The notes below the pieces were generated by a model. That model was not told where the DNA came from, did no database searches, and was given only the letters and a program-made list of their open reading frames with translations. Position numbers and translations under genes: made by a program. A stretch of 64,000 nucleotides of DNA from the NCBI RefSeq assembly GCF_002097535.1, contig NZ_CP020772.1, positions 3,698,501 to 3,762,500 of the forward strand. Reading direction: 5' to 3'. Origin of the DNA: Halobacillus mangrovi. GTDB lineage: Bacteria; Bacillota; Bacilli; Bacillales; Halobacillaceae. Shown here one piece after another: positions 1 through 7,255 of this stretch; position 1 is the stretch's first letter, and each line of letters starts with the position of its first letter.

Positions 1-943
1 TCCCAAGAAGGTGCGCAGCCATTTCGGGTGCTACAGAATCTGGGGTGGCAACAGAGATGCCAAGCCCAGCTGCACTTACGCCTAGGAATGTCGCAATCGC
101 AAAAGGAATCGAAAACCATGCAATTCCTCCGTATATGTAAGCTCTAGAAGCGGCACTATCTTTACTGGCAATGGCTCTCTGCCAATACGCCTGGTCTACG
201 AATACGGCACCAAAATTTCCTATGATGTTGATCATTCCGAAGAAAAGACCCGGAACGGATGCCATCGTAAGCATGGAAGTAGATGCAGGCAGATTGCTCA
301 GTCCCTCGTATATGGGGTCAATTCCAAACTTGATATAAATCGTTGTAGCAAAAATAGCGAGAATGGCAAATATCATGACGGTATTGAAGTAATCGGCAAC
401 GAAGGAAGCTTTCAGTCCGCCGATCATGGTGTAAATCGTGAAGGTTAGAGGAATTAAAAAGGCAGCAACATAGATGTTCATTCCTGTCAGGGAGTTCAAA
501 GCAATCGCTCCGCCCAGGACAACCATAGCTGTCACTAAGATGTTGGTCATTAAAGCAAAACACATAATTAAGCGGTGATTCTTAACATCAAAGCGCTGGG
601 CGATAAATTCTAAGAAGGTATGAGCGTTTGGCGCCCGTTTTTTTAAATGAATCGCCACAATTGCAAATAGAAGTACTTGAATACACGCACCAGCGGCATA
701 CCAATAAGGACCGCTAATTCCATATTGATATCCTGTCGCTGATGACATCATCAAAGTCGCAGCCCATGTCCACGCTGCGATGATTGAAGCACTGGCTAAT
801 CCAACACCAACACTTCTCCCCGCTGTACTAAATTGCTCTGCTGTCATCGCTTGTTTTCTTCTCCGTTGCATCACAAAGGTAACTAAAGTAAAGAAAATTC
901 CGAAAACTAACAACAAGCCGTAACCAACGTAAGATGGTAACAT
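1..943 (-). CDS. Sodium/solute symporter, DUR3 (urea transporter)-like, 3' end outside window
   Basis: The reading frame is open from an ATG at 943 to the left edge (314 codons), so the C-terminal part is missing. The ATG follows a GGAGG ribosome binding site about 7 nt upstream. The protein is almost wholly hydrophobic with repeated membrane segments. A segment reading NFGAVFVDQAYWQRAIASK followed by YIYGGIAWFSIPFAIAT resembles urea active transporters of the SSS family as I remember them. Role: Na+-coupled import of a small solute at the cell membrane; urea is the best guess, but polyamines or other solutes are possible. It is transcribed leftward, downstream of the ectABC terminators, from its own promoter. 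Family is firm; substrate is inferred. Confidence 0.82.
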   Translation of the reverse strand, partial: MLPSYVGYGLLLVFGIFFTLVTFVMQRRRKQAMTAEQFSTAGRSVGVGLASASIIAAWTWAATLMMSSATGYQYGISGPYWYAAGACIQVLLFAIVAIHLKKRAPNAHTFLEFIAQRFDVKNHRLIMCFALMTNILVTAMVVLGGAIALNSLTGMNIYVAAFLIPLTFTIYTMIGGLKASFVADYFNTVMIFAILAIFATTIYIKFGIDPIYEGLSNLPASTSMLTMASVPGLFFGMINIIGNFGAVFVDQAYWQRAIASKDSAASRAYIYGGIAWFSIPFAIATFLGVSAAGLGISVATPDSVAPEMAAHLLG

Positions 944-975
944 AAGAATCCTCCAATATTTTTAATATGCTGAAT

Positions 976-1003
976 AATATAACATATTATGACAGATAAT
1001 CAA
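976..1003 (-). promoter_or_regulatory. Candidate SigA promoter of the symporter gene
   Basis: On the minus strand TTGATT (998-1003) and TATATT (976-981) are separated by 16 bp, about 33 bp upstream of the symporter start codon. This is an inference from consensus match only. Confidence 0.45.
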
Positions 1004-1036
1004 CATAACATGTAAGGAAACCTAACATAAACACAT

Positions 1037-1055
1037 ATTGGTAAGCGTTACCAAT
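1037..1055. promoter_or_regulatory. LacI/CcpA-like palindromic operator
   Basis: ATTGGTAA and TTACCAAT form perfect 8-bp arms around a GCG centre. The centre (GTAAGCGTTAC) is typical of LacI/GalR-family operators and resembles a cre site. It lies just upstream of the candidate symporter promoter, so the symporter may respond to carbon status or to a LacI-type regulator. No such regulator gene is in the window. Confidence 0.45.
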
Positions 1056-1105
1056 TCACTAACAGCACCAGCACCGTATGATTAGAAATTTTTTTAAAAA
1101 ATTCT

Positions 1106-1138
1106 CCTCAGGTCATCCAGAATCTGGATGACCTGAGG
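1106..1138 (-). terminator. Second hairpin downstream of ectC
   Basis: A perfect 15-bp inverted repeat with a 3-nt loop (AAT). On the minus strand it is followed by AGAATTTTTT. It backs up the ectABC terminator at 1185-1216. Its right arm belongs to a 21-bp sequence that recurs at 19849-19869. Confidence 0.6.
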
Positions 1139-1184
1139 TGGTAATAGGTAATAAATAGAAATTTTACTCCTACAATCTAAAAAA

Positions 1185-1216
1185 AGAGCGCTTGGACATT
1201 TCTGTCCAAGCGCTCT
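1185..1216 (-). terminator. Rho-independent terminator of ectABC
   Basis: A 14-bp perfect stem (AGAGCGCTTGGACA and complement) with a 4-nt loop, followed on the minus strand by TTTTTAGATT. It starts 11 bp after the ectC stop codon. Confidence 0.85.
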
Positions 1217-1226
1217 ACTTCTAATT

Positions 1227-1619
1227 TTATTTTGATTCCTCTGGCAGTTTATAGACACCATCTTCGTCGTGGATTTCATCGCCAACGAGAGCCGGATTGA
1301 ATACACATACGACGCGGAAATCTGTTTTCGCACGCAGGTAGTGCTTTTCATGGCCGTCCAGGCAGTACATCGTCCCTGGTTTGATTTCGTACTTCTTACC
1401 ATCATCAACCGTTTCGATTTCTGCTTCTCCCTCGATGCAATAAACGGCCTCGATATGGTTTTTATACCAAATGTACGTCTCTGTCCCAGCATAAAGGACA
1501 GTGTCGTGAAGACTGAACCCTACATGATCATCTTTTAATAGAAATCTTCTGCTTTTCCAATTGTCATCTTTTACTTCACGTTCTGTGTTAATGAGATCTT
1601 CCAATTTAATTACCTTCAT
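1227..1619 (-). CDS. ectC: L-ectoine synthase
   Basis: EctC closes gamma-N-acetyl-diaminobutyrate into ectoine, the last step of synthesis of this osmoprotectant in the cytoplasm. The 130-residue length is normal for EctC. The cupin-type core is recognisable in [19 protein letters not shown] and in [16 protein letters not shown], whose His and Glu residues are the expected metal/active-site ligands. The ATG overlaps the ectB stop by 4 nt (ATGA), with AAGGAGG inside the ectB end as ribosome binding site, so translation is coupled. It is the third gene of ectABC and is followed by strong terminators. Confidence 0.96.
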   Translation of the reverse strand: MKVIKLEDLINTEREVKDDNWKSRRFLLKDDHVGFSLHDTVLYAGTETYIWYKNHIEAVYCIEGEAEIETVDDGKKYEIKPGTMYCLDGHEKHYLRAKTDFRVVCVFNPALVGDEIHDEDGVYKLPEESK

Positions 1620-2896
1620 ACTTTTGCTTCCTCCTTACCTAATACAGCTTTAATGCTTTCTTCAATGATATCCAGACCTTTTACGATTGCTTCTTCTTCA
1701 ATAATTAGCGGCGGAAGCATCTTCAGAACTTCATCATCTGGACCAGAAGTTTCGATAATCAATCCTCTCTCAAAAGCTGCTTCTGCAATTTGGCCGGCTA
1801 ATCCTTCTTTCTTACTTGCGATTCCGAGCATCAACCCGCGGCCGCGCACTTCTGCTTCAAGTTCAGGATATTCTTCGACAAACTGATTTAAACGCTTTAG
1901 GAAAAGCTCACTTTTCTGCTCAATAGCTTCGCTGAACTCATCCGTCTTCCAATGATTCAAAGCTTCTGCTGCTGTAGCGAATGCCAGGTTGTTTCCACGG
2001 AACGTACCATTGTGTTCACCTGGTCCCCATTGATCGTATTCCGGCTTGATCAACGTGACCGCCATTGGCAGACCGCTTCCACTGATGGATTTGGACATAC
2101 AAATCACATCAGGTGAAATACCGGCTTTCTCAAAGCTGAAGAACGTACCTGTACGTCCGCAGCCCGCCTGCACATCGTCAACAATCAGCATAATGTCAAG
2201 ACGGCGGCACAACTCTTCCACTCTTTTCAGCCAATCAAAACTTGCCGCATTGATTCCACCTTCTCCCTGGACAGTCTCAAGGATGACAGCTGCCGGCAAA
2301 TCAATTCCGCTTCCGCCATCCTGAATCATTTTCTCAAGATAATCCAGGGAATCATAACCGTCCATATAGTCATCAAAAGGCATCGCAATGCTATAAGTAA
2401 GTGGAATACCTGCACCATGTCGCTTAAACGAATTACCCGTTACAGAAAGTGCCCCGATAGTCATTCCGTGAAAAGCGTTCGTAAACGTAATCACTTTTTC
2501 GCGGCCTGTTACTTTCCTTGCGATTTTAAGCGCACTCTCAACGGTATTCGTACCAGTAGGACCTGGAAACATCACTTTATAATCCATGTTTCTCGGTTTT
2601 AATATCACATCATTGAACTTTTGTAAAAACTCTGCACGTGCAGGGGTGGCCATATCGAGGCTGTGTAAGAGTCCGTCACTTTTTATATAATCAATCAATT
2701 TCTCTTGCATGGCATCATTGTTATGGCCATAGTTTAATGCTCCTGCTCCTGCAAAGAAATCGATATATGTGTTTCCTTCTCCATCCCACAATTGAGAACC
2801 TTTCGCTTTTTCAAAAATGGTTGGAAAGCTTCGGCTGTAACTGCGTACAGCTGATTCAAGATTTTCAAATACGCTCATGTCCATTTGGTTAGTCAT
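1616..2896 (-). CDS. ectB: Diaminobutyrate--2-oxoglutarate aminotransferase
   Basis: EctB makes L-2,4-diaminobutyrate from aspartate-semialdehyde with glutamate as amino donor, the first committed step to ectoine. It is a class III PLP aminotransferase of 426 residues, normal for EctB. The PLP-binding motif reads [12 protein letters not shown], and the Schiff-base lysine is in [11 protein letters not shown]. The start has a GGAGG about 11 nt upstream. It lies 18 bp after ectA and overlaps ectC by 4 nt, so the three genes form one operon. Confidence 0.96.
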   Translation of the reverse strand: MTNQMDMSVFENLESAVRSYSRSFPTIFEKAKGSQLWDGEGNTYIDFFAGAGALNYGHNNDAMQEKLIDYIKSDGLLHSLDMATPARAEFLQKFNDVILKPRNMDYKVMFPGPTGTNTVESALKIARKVTGREKVITFTNAFHGMTIGALSVTGNSFKRHGAGIPLTYSIAMPFDDYMDGYDSLDYLEKMIQDGGSGIDLPAAVILETVQGEGGINAASFDWLKRVEELCRRLDIMLIVDDVQAGCGRTGTFFSFEKAGISPDVICMSKSISGSGLPMAVTLIKPEYDQWGPGEHNGTFRGNNLAFATAAEALNHWKTDEFSEAIEQKSELFLKRLNQFVEEYPELEAEVRGRGLMLGIASKKEGLAGQIAEAAFERGLIIETSGPDDEVLKMLPPLIIEEEAIVKGLDIIEESIKAVLGKEEAKV

Positions 2897-2914
2897 TTAG
2901 ATTAGGTCCTCCTA

Positions 2915-3424
2915 TTATTTTAGTGGTCCGATTCTGAATGTATTTTCTTGTTCATGATCGTTCTCATCACCCGGAAAATCATCTTCGCTGAAACACACAC
3001 TAATGTCACAAGGGACGTCTTTACTGTTTGCGTACCCTTTAAAAAGCTTTTGCGAAGGAATATTGGAAGGTGAAACAGTAGCTTCAATATACTTCACGTC
3101 ACGACAGAAGCGACGCTCCAATATATGATCGATCATTTTAGTCGCCAGACCTTGGCCTCTCTCTGATTTAGCGACAGCTACCTGCCAGATGAATAAAGTA
3201 TCCGGTGAAGATGGGTTTATAAAACCGGATATAAATCCAACTGTATCTTCTCCATCTTTCACTACTACTGAGGTTTCATTGAAATATTCACACCACAGCA
3301 AGTAGCTGTAGGAGGAATTCAAGTCGAGGATAGGGATATCCTCAATCAGCTCATAAGCCGATGCCCCATCCGATTTTTCTGGTTTGGAAAATTGATAGTT
3401 TACATTTTTGGCCGTTGTTTGGAT
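2915..3424 (-). CDS. ectA: L-2,4-diaminobutyrate N-acetyltransferase, apparent AUC start
   Basis: EctA acetylates diaminobutyrate with acetyl-CoA in the second step of ectoine synthesis. The GNAT fold is shown by LDLNSSYSYLLWCEYF, VAVAKSERGQGLATKMI (acetyl-CoA loop) and SNIPSQKLFK. Homology extends upstream of the first TTG (3322): FSKPEKSDGASAYELI matches the usual EctA N-terminus. In that frame no ATG, GTG or TTG occurs between the TTG at 3322 and a TGA at 3434-3436. A strong GAGGTGAT site lies 7 nt (counted from GAGG) before an ATC codon at 3422-3424, giving 169 residues, the normal family length. I therefore place the start at this ATC. A canonical TTG start at 3322 would remove about 34 conserved residues. 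Function is firm; start is inferred. Confidence 0.9.
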   Translation of the reverse strand: MQTTAKNVNYQFSKPEKSDGASAYELIEDIPILDLNSSYSYLLWCEYFNETSVVVKDGEDTVGFISGFINPSSPDTLFIWQVAVAKSERGQGLATKMIDHILERRFCRDVKYIEATVSPSNIPSQKLFKGYANSKDVPCDISVCFSEDDFPGDENDHEQENTFRIGPLK

Positions 3425-3660
3425 AAAATCACCTCAAGTTTTTTCTGAAATTTCTGGCAAGTGCACATTTAGACATTAATAAAGCTACTCAATTTAGTCA
3501 AAGCCGCTTAACAGCGGTTTATGAAGCAAAGTCTTGAAAAACAGAAGTGAATGGTAATTTTTAGGGTGATTGCTTTAGTAAAGGCTGTTATAAGCGCATA
3601 TTCTCTACTTTTTATAAATGTCCCTATTAAAACTCCTATTACATGAAGGGTTTAGAACAT

Positions 3661-3688
3661 TTGAACTATTTTGTAAAAAGTTTATGAA
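3661..3688 (+). promoter_or_regulatory. Weak SigA-like promoter, possible small-RNA promoter
   Basis: TTGAAC (3661-3666) and TATGAA (3683-3688) are 16 bp apart. They point to the orphan terminator at 3761-3795 with no reading frame between them. Low confidence. Confidence 0.25.
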
Positions 3689-3760
3689 TTAATAAAAACG
3701 GCCTATATGCGCTCGGGGCAATATTTCACCGGATTTCATGGTAAGACTTTTCACACACAA

Positions 3761-3795
3761 AAGAGACTGTCTTTCGCCAGAGACTCTCTTTTTTT
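3761..3795 (+). terminator. Orphan + strand terminator
   Basis: A 12-bp stem with two mismatches and a 6-nt loop, followed by seven T residues. No + strand gene precedes it; the upstream operon runs the other way. It may end a short RNA or a long leader. Confidence 0.5.
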
Positions 3796-3817
3796 GGAGC
3801 TCTTTCCGAACGCTTTT

Positions 3818-3842
3818 GTTTAGGCACCCATCCTATGGGTAT
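3818..3842 (+). promoter_or_regulatory. Candidate SigB promoter of the BCCT transporter
   Basis: GTTTAG (3818-3823), a 13-bp spacer and GGGTAT (3837-3842) match the Bacillus SigB consensus (GTTTAA, 13-15 bp, GGGWAW) almost exactly, 66 bp before the start codon. SigB control of a BCCT transporter is known for B. subtilis opuD, so stress induction is plausible. Confidence 0.65.
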
Positions 3843-3907
3843 AGGAATAGATGTAGAACAACAGTGAATTTTGTCTTTTGGATGGAATTCGCGGGAAGGA
3901 GAGTGGA

Positions 3908-5422
3908 ATGAAAAAGATCACTTCTGTATTTTGGATTACGTTAGCCATTACACTAGCTGCATCGTTTTGGGGTGCCCTTGCTCCAAAAAGTTTCGAGAGC
4001 ATTTCTGCTAATGTGAAGGGCTACATATCCGTTCATTTCGGCTGGTATTATCTATTAATTGTCACGTTGTTTGTCATTGTTTGTTTGTATTTAATCTTTA
4101 GCCCTTACGGAAAGATTAAACTTGGTAAACCTGATGATAAACCTGATTACAGTTATTCTACATGGTTTGCGATGCTCTTTAGCGCAGGCATGGGAATTGG
4201 ACTTGTGTTTTATGGGGCCGCCTCACCTATATCCCACTATATAAAAACCCCTCCCCTTGCTGAACCAGGAACAACAGAAGCCATCCGTGATTCAATGCGC
4301 ATCACTTTTTTCCATTACGGGGTTCACGCATGGGCCATTTACGCAATTGTTGCTTTAGTGCTTGCCTATTTTAAATTCAGGCACGGGAAACCTGGTTTAA
4401 TCAGCGCCACCTTAGAACCGGTTTTTGGTGACAAAATGAAAGGTGGCTGGGGAAAAGCTATTGACGTCATCGCCGTCTTCGCAACCATAGTCGGTGTTGC
4501 GACAACACTAGGGTTTGGTGCGGCTCAGATCAATGGAGGATTTACGTACTTACTAGGGATTGAGAAGCAGTTCTGGATCCAGCTTGTTATTATCGCTGTG
4601 GTAACAGTCCTATTTATGCTGTCCGCCTACACAGGACTTAGTAAAGGGATTAAATACTTAAGTAACGCAAATATGGCATTGGCAGCCATTCTTTTTTTCA
4701 CTATGCTGGCTATCGGTCCTACTGTCTATATCGCTAACACATTCACAGATACGTTGGGATCGTACATCCAGACGCTGCCTACGGAAAGTTTACGTCTGAA
4801 TCCTAATGATGCCGAAGAAAAGCAATGGATCATGGACTGGACGGTATTTTTCTGGGCATGGTGGATCGCCTGGGCTCCCTTTGTAGGAATCTTCATCGCC
4901 CGCGTGTCAAAAGGCCGCTCCATTAGAGAATTTTTATCCGGTGTTCTTCTTGTCCCTTCTGTTGTCAGCTTCCTATGGATGACAGCATTCGGAGCAACAG
5001 GGATTAAAACTCAGCAAAATGGTGCGGACATCGCAAGCCTTCCAGATGAACAAGCTTTATTTGGTGTTTTCGATCAGTTCCCTATGAGTGTCTTTTTGTC
5101 AATCGTAGCGATGATGCTTGTTGGAACATTCTTTATTACATCAGCTGACTCAGCGACTTTCGTACTTGGAATGCAGACGACAAACGGATCGCTGAACCCT
5201 CCTAAAACCGTGAAGTTTGCCTGGGGTGTTGCCCAATCCACAATTGCTGCTGTACTGCTATACACCGGCGGATTGACAGCCTTACAGAATGCGTTAATTT
5301 CTGCCGCCTTTCCGTTCTCGTTTATTATGCTGCTAATGGTGTTCTCCTTATTTAAGGCGCTGAACGCGGATAAACGTGCACTTGAGAAAGGTTATGATAA
5401 AACAGAGAATAAGTCTGCTTAA
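3908..5422 (+). CDS. BCCT-family glycine betaine/compatible-solute transporter
   Basis: A secondary Na+-coupled importer of betaine-type or ectoine-type osmolytes in the cell membrane. The 504-residue product has the BCCT layout: an N-terminal membrane helix, FSAGMGIGLVFYGAASPI in the substrate region, and the family signature MDWTVFFWAWWIAWAPFVG, whose Trp residues form the cation-binding box. The ATG at 3908 follows GGAAGGAGAG; an in-frame ATG at 3878 has no ribosome binding site. It is divergent from ectABC, so synthesis and uptake of osmolytes are side by side. Substrate (betaine, choline or ectoine) cannot be fixed from sequence. Confidence 0.93.
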   Translation: MKKITSVFWITLAITLAASFWGALAPKSFESISANVKGYISVHFGWYYLLIVTLFVIVCLYLIFSPYGKIKLGKPDDKPDYSYSTWFAMLFSAGMGIGLVFYGAASPISHYIKTPPLAEPGTTEAIRDSMRITFFHYGVHAWAIYAIVALVLAYFKFRHGKPGLISATLEPVFGDKMKGGWGKAIDVIAVFATIVGVATTLGFGAAQINGGFTYLLGIEKQFWIQLVIIAVVTVLFMLSAYTGLSKGIKYLSNANMALAAILFFTMLAIGPTVYIANTFTDTLGSYIQTLPTESLRLNPNDAEEKQWIMDWTVFFWAWWIAWAPFVGIFIARVSKGRSIREFLSGVLLVPSVVSFLWMTAFGATGIKTQQNGADIASLPDEQALFGVFDQFPMSVFLSIVAMMLVGTFFITSADSATFVLGMQTTNGSLNPPKTVKFAWGVAQSTIAAVLLYTGGLTALQNALISAAFPFSFIMLLMVFSLFKALNADKRALEKGYDKTENKSA

Positions 5423-5431
5423 TATTAAAAG

Positions 5432-5468
5432 AACTCCCACTCTCAACTGGTAATTGAGAGCGGGAGTT
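5432..5468 (+). terminator. Terminator of the BCCT gene
   Basis: A 15-bp stem (AACTCCCACTCTCAA against TTGAGAGCGGGAGTT, one mismatch) followed by T residues, 9 bp after the stop. Confidence 0.8.
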
Positions 5469-5548
5469 TTATTGTATCTAGTATTTATTTTAGAAAAACA
5501 CATTAAAGGGTACTATTATAAAAGTACTACTTTAAGGAAGTGATCCTA

Positions 5549-6091
5549 TTGACTATAGGTTGTCTGTTCATTCATGGATTTGGCGGAGCACCTTACGAGC
5601 TGGACCCCCTTTATGAAGAAATAAAAAAACATACCGACTGGATGTTGAAAATTCCTGTCCACCCGGGTCATGACGAAGGCGAGTCATTAAAAGAACGAGA
5701 ATACACAAAATGGGTGAACAGGACTGAAGAAGATTTAAAGGAATTAAAAGAGAGTTGTGACACCATTTATTTGATCGGTTATTCTATGGGTGGTGTAATG
5801 GCTGCTTATCTTTCAACACGACACAAAGTAGATAAACTTATTCTTTTAAGTACATCGGCTCATTATATCGATGTTTCCCAAATTGCCGAAGACATTTGGA
5901 ATATGGTTAAGGATGGATTACGAGGAAATTTAATGGAAAATGACCTATTCCAGAGGTATATCAGACGCATGGGATCTGCTCCTATGAGTGCTTCGATTAA
6001 GTTCCAAAATCTGGCAGACGAGTTTCGTCCTTATTTTGAAAAAGTCCAAACATATGGTCTGCCACGGGACCTGAACAAAGCGACCTCCTAA
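5549..6091 (+). CDS. Truncated alpha/beta hydrolase (carboxylesterase-like)
   Basis: The N-terminus CLFIHGFGGAPYELDPL (oxyanion-hole HGF) and the nucleophile elbow GYSMGG place it with Bacillus carboxylesterases (YvaK/Est30-like). Those are about 245-250 residues; this one stops at about 180, after EFRPYFEKVQTYG, where the family normally reaches the strand before the catalytic Asp. The Asp and His of the triad are therefore absent. The start is most likely the TTG at 5549, 8 nt after AAGGAAG; a GTG at 5540 overlaps the ribosome binding site. It is probably a decayed gene making no active esterase. Confidence 0.65.
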   Translation: MTIGCLFIHGFGGAPYELDPLYEEIKKHTDWMLKIPVHPGHDEGESLKEREYTKWVNRTEEDLKELKESCDTIYLIGYSMGGVMAAYLSTRHKVDKLILLSTSAHYIDVSQIAEDIWNMVKDGLRGNLMENDLFQRYIRRMGSAPMSASIKFQNLADEFRPYFEKVQTYGLPRDLNKATS

Positions 6092-6151
6092 AGCTCTGTG
6101 GTGAATTTTTGGTGATGGAGAAGCTTACTGAACAATGATTATAGAGTAGGT

Positions 6152-6186
6152 AAGAAGCGGAAGCTATGTATTAGCCATCGCTTCTT
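6152..6186 (+). terminator. Hairpin after the truncated hydrolase
   Basis: An 8-bp outer stem (AAGAAGCG/CGCTTCTT) with an inner GCTA/TAGC pair. The T-run is weak. Confidence 0.4.
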
Positions 6187-6300
6187 CATATTAGGATTTT
6201 CTAGTTATCTAGGAAAATGATGTAAAATACCAATAATTTGTGTTTAATTATGGAAACCTTTAAATTATACTGAATGAAAGCGCTACTTGAAAGGATTGTG

Positions 6301-6732
6301 ATGAATAAAATGTTATACATATGGAATATAGAGAGAATCATAGATAGTATATTGAAAGAGAACAATTTAGATATTAACTATGAAATTAATAACAATTTGA
6401 AAGCTCCGATGAGTTTTAACGTATCGACAAATACGATCAGTTTTAATTATCTTCAAGTGAATGGTTATATGAGTAAAATAAGAATTAAAGAAACCGAAGA
6501 AAACTTGGTCAAAATCATTACTTATCATGAAATCGGCTATTATTTAACGTTTAAGAAACATAGACACGATTTAAGGACGCTTATGTATGGAGAGGATGAC
6601 GAAGTAACAGCACTGCAATCTGAGATCGAGACAAATGCGTGGGAATACGGCAGAAAATTGGTTCCGGAAGATTTACTTGACTCCTATGATCAAGTACGTG
6701 AAAGAGATAGCATGCTGTTGCAGGGGTTATAG
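6301..6732 (+). CDS. Zincin-like protein with substituted HExxH
   Basis: A 143-residue soluble protein. The segment ITYHEIGYYLTFKKH matches the zinc-helix of small metallopeptidase-like proteins found in Bacilli, where I would expect HEIGHYL; here the second histidine is tyrosine. SEIETNAWEYG further on would carry the third ligand (Glu). If both readings hold, zinc binding is impaired and the protein may be non-catalytic. The ATG at 6301 has AAAGGA about 7 nt upstream; an in-frame ATG at 6274 lacks one. It stands alone between two hairpins. The family assignment is from motif only. Confidence 0.6.
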   Translation: MNKMLYIWNIERIIDSILKENNLDINYEINNNLKAPMSFNVSTNTISFNYLQVNGYMSKIRIKETEENLVKIITYHEIGYYLTFKKHRHDLRTLMYGEDDEVTALQSEIETNAWEYGRKLVPEDLLDSYDQVRERDSMLLQGL

Positions 6733-6741
6733 GACATAAAA

Positions 6742-6778
6742 AAGAGAGCTGATCGTTTAATGTTTGATCAGCTCTCTT
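6742..6778. terminator. Shared terminator between convergent genes
   Basis: A perfect 13-bp stem (AAGAGAGCTGATC and complement) with an 11-nt loop. On the minus strand it is followed by TTTTTTA, so it ends the rhodanese unit and probably also the + strand gene. Confidence 0.75.
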
Positions 6779-6807
6779 GCTTATTGGGATCTAAAGCCGA
6801 ATAGAGT

Positions 6808-7107
6808 CTATTTTGTGACTTTTCCATCCCATGCCTGCATGCCACCTTCCATTGTCTTCGCCTGATAACCTCGATCGTTTAACAAATCAGCTGCTTTATC
6901 CGCGCGCTTCCCAGAACCACACACTGTGATATACTCTGTATCTTTGTCGAGCTGATCTATCTTTTCTTCTACTTGGTCTAAAGGGATATGATGAGCGTTT
7001 GGAATCATTCCCTCTTCTACTTCATCCTGTGTTCTTACATCAATTATTTCTGTTTCAGCTTGATCTCTTCGTTCTTTCACTTCATTAGGGGCCACTTTTG
7101 ATGCCAT
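6808..7107 (-). CDS. Single-domain rhodanese-like protein
   Basis: A 99-residue rhodanese domain. EIIDVRTQDEVEEGMIPNAHHIPL is the typical entry, and the active-site loop is CGSGKRA, with the cysteine that carries persulfide sulfur. Role: cytoplasmic sulfur transfer or thiol homeostasis; the partner is unknown. It is monocistronic, preceded by a SigB-like promoter and a GAGG ribosome binding site, and ended by a strong hairpin. The SigB match suggests induction in general stress. Confidence 0.9.
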   Translation of the reverse strand: MASKVAPNEVKERRDQAETEIIDVRTQDEVEEGMIPNAHHIPLDQVEEKIDQLDKDTEYITVCGSGKRADKAADLLNDRGYQAKTMEGGMQAWDGKVTK

Positions 7108-7145
7108 ACTTAAAACCTCCTCATTTTAATATCATATATTCACTA

Positions 7146-7170
7146 TTACCCGATAAGGTATATCGAAAAC
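7146..7170 (-). promoter_or_regulatory. Candidate SigB promoter of the rhodanese gene
   Basis: On the minus strand GTTTTC, a 13-bp spacer and GGGTAA, about 39 bp upstream of the start codon. Close to the SigB consensus. Confidence 0.6.
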
Positions 7171-7255
7171 ATTGATTCTTATAGTAATAGGGGTTTTTAA
7201 ACTCAGGTATTCAATGTAAGGAGGATGCAACCAATCCTTAGTGAAAACAAGTTAT

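Larger units (their letters stand above)
3425..3907. other. ectA/BCCT divergent intergenic region
   Basis: This 483-bp stretch between two divergent osmoprotection units holds no convincing protein gene. It contains a + strand hairpin with a T-run (3761-3795), a weak + strand SigA-like promoter before it (3661-3688) and a SigB-like promoter for the transporter (3818-3842). I could not identify a convincing promoter for ectABC. Confidence 0.6.

Noticed and set aside
1094..1492. 132-codon minus-strand frame overlapping ectC
   Set aside because: It runs in another frame of ectC and through two terminators; ectC is unambiguous.
7141..7255. Region before the rhodanese gene considered as a riboswitch
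   Set aside because: No known aptamer consensus is present; a SigB-like promoter explains the conserved-looking part.
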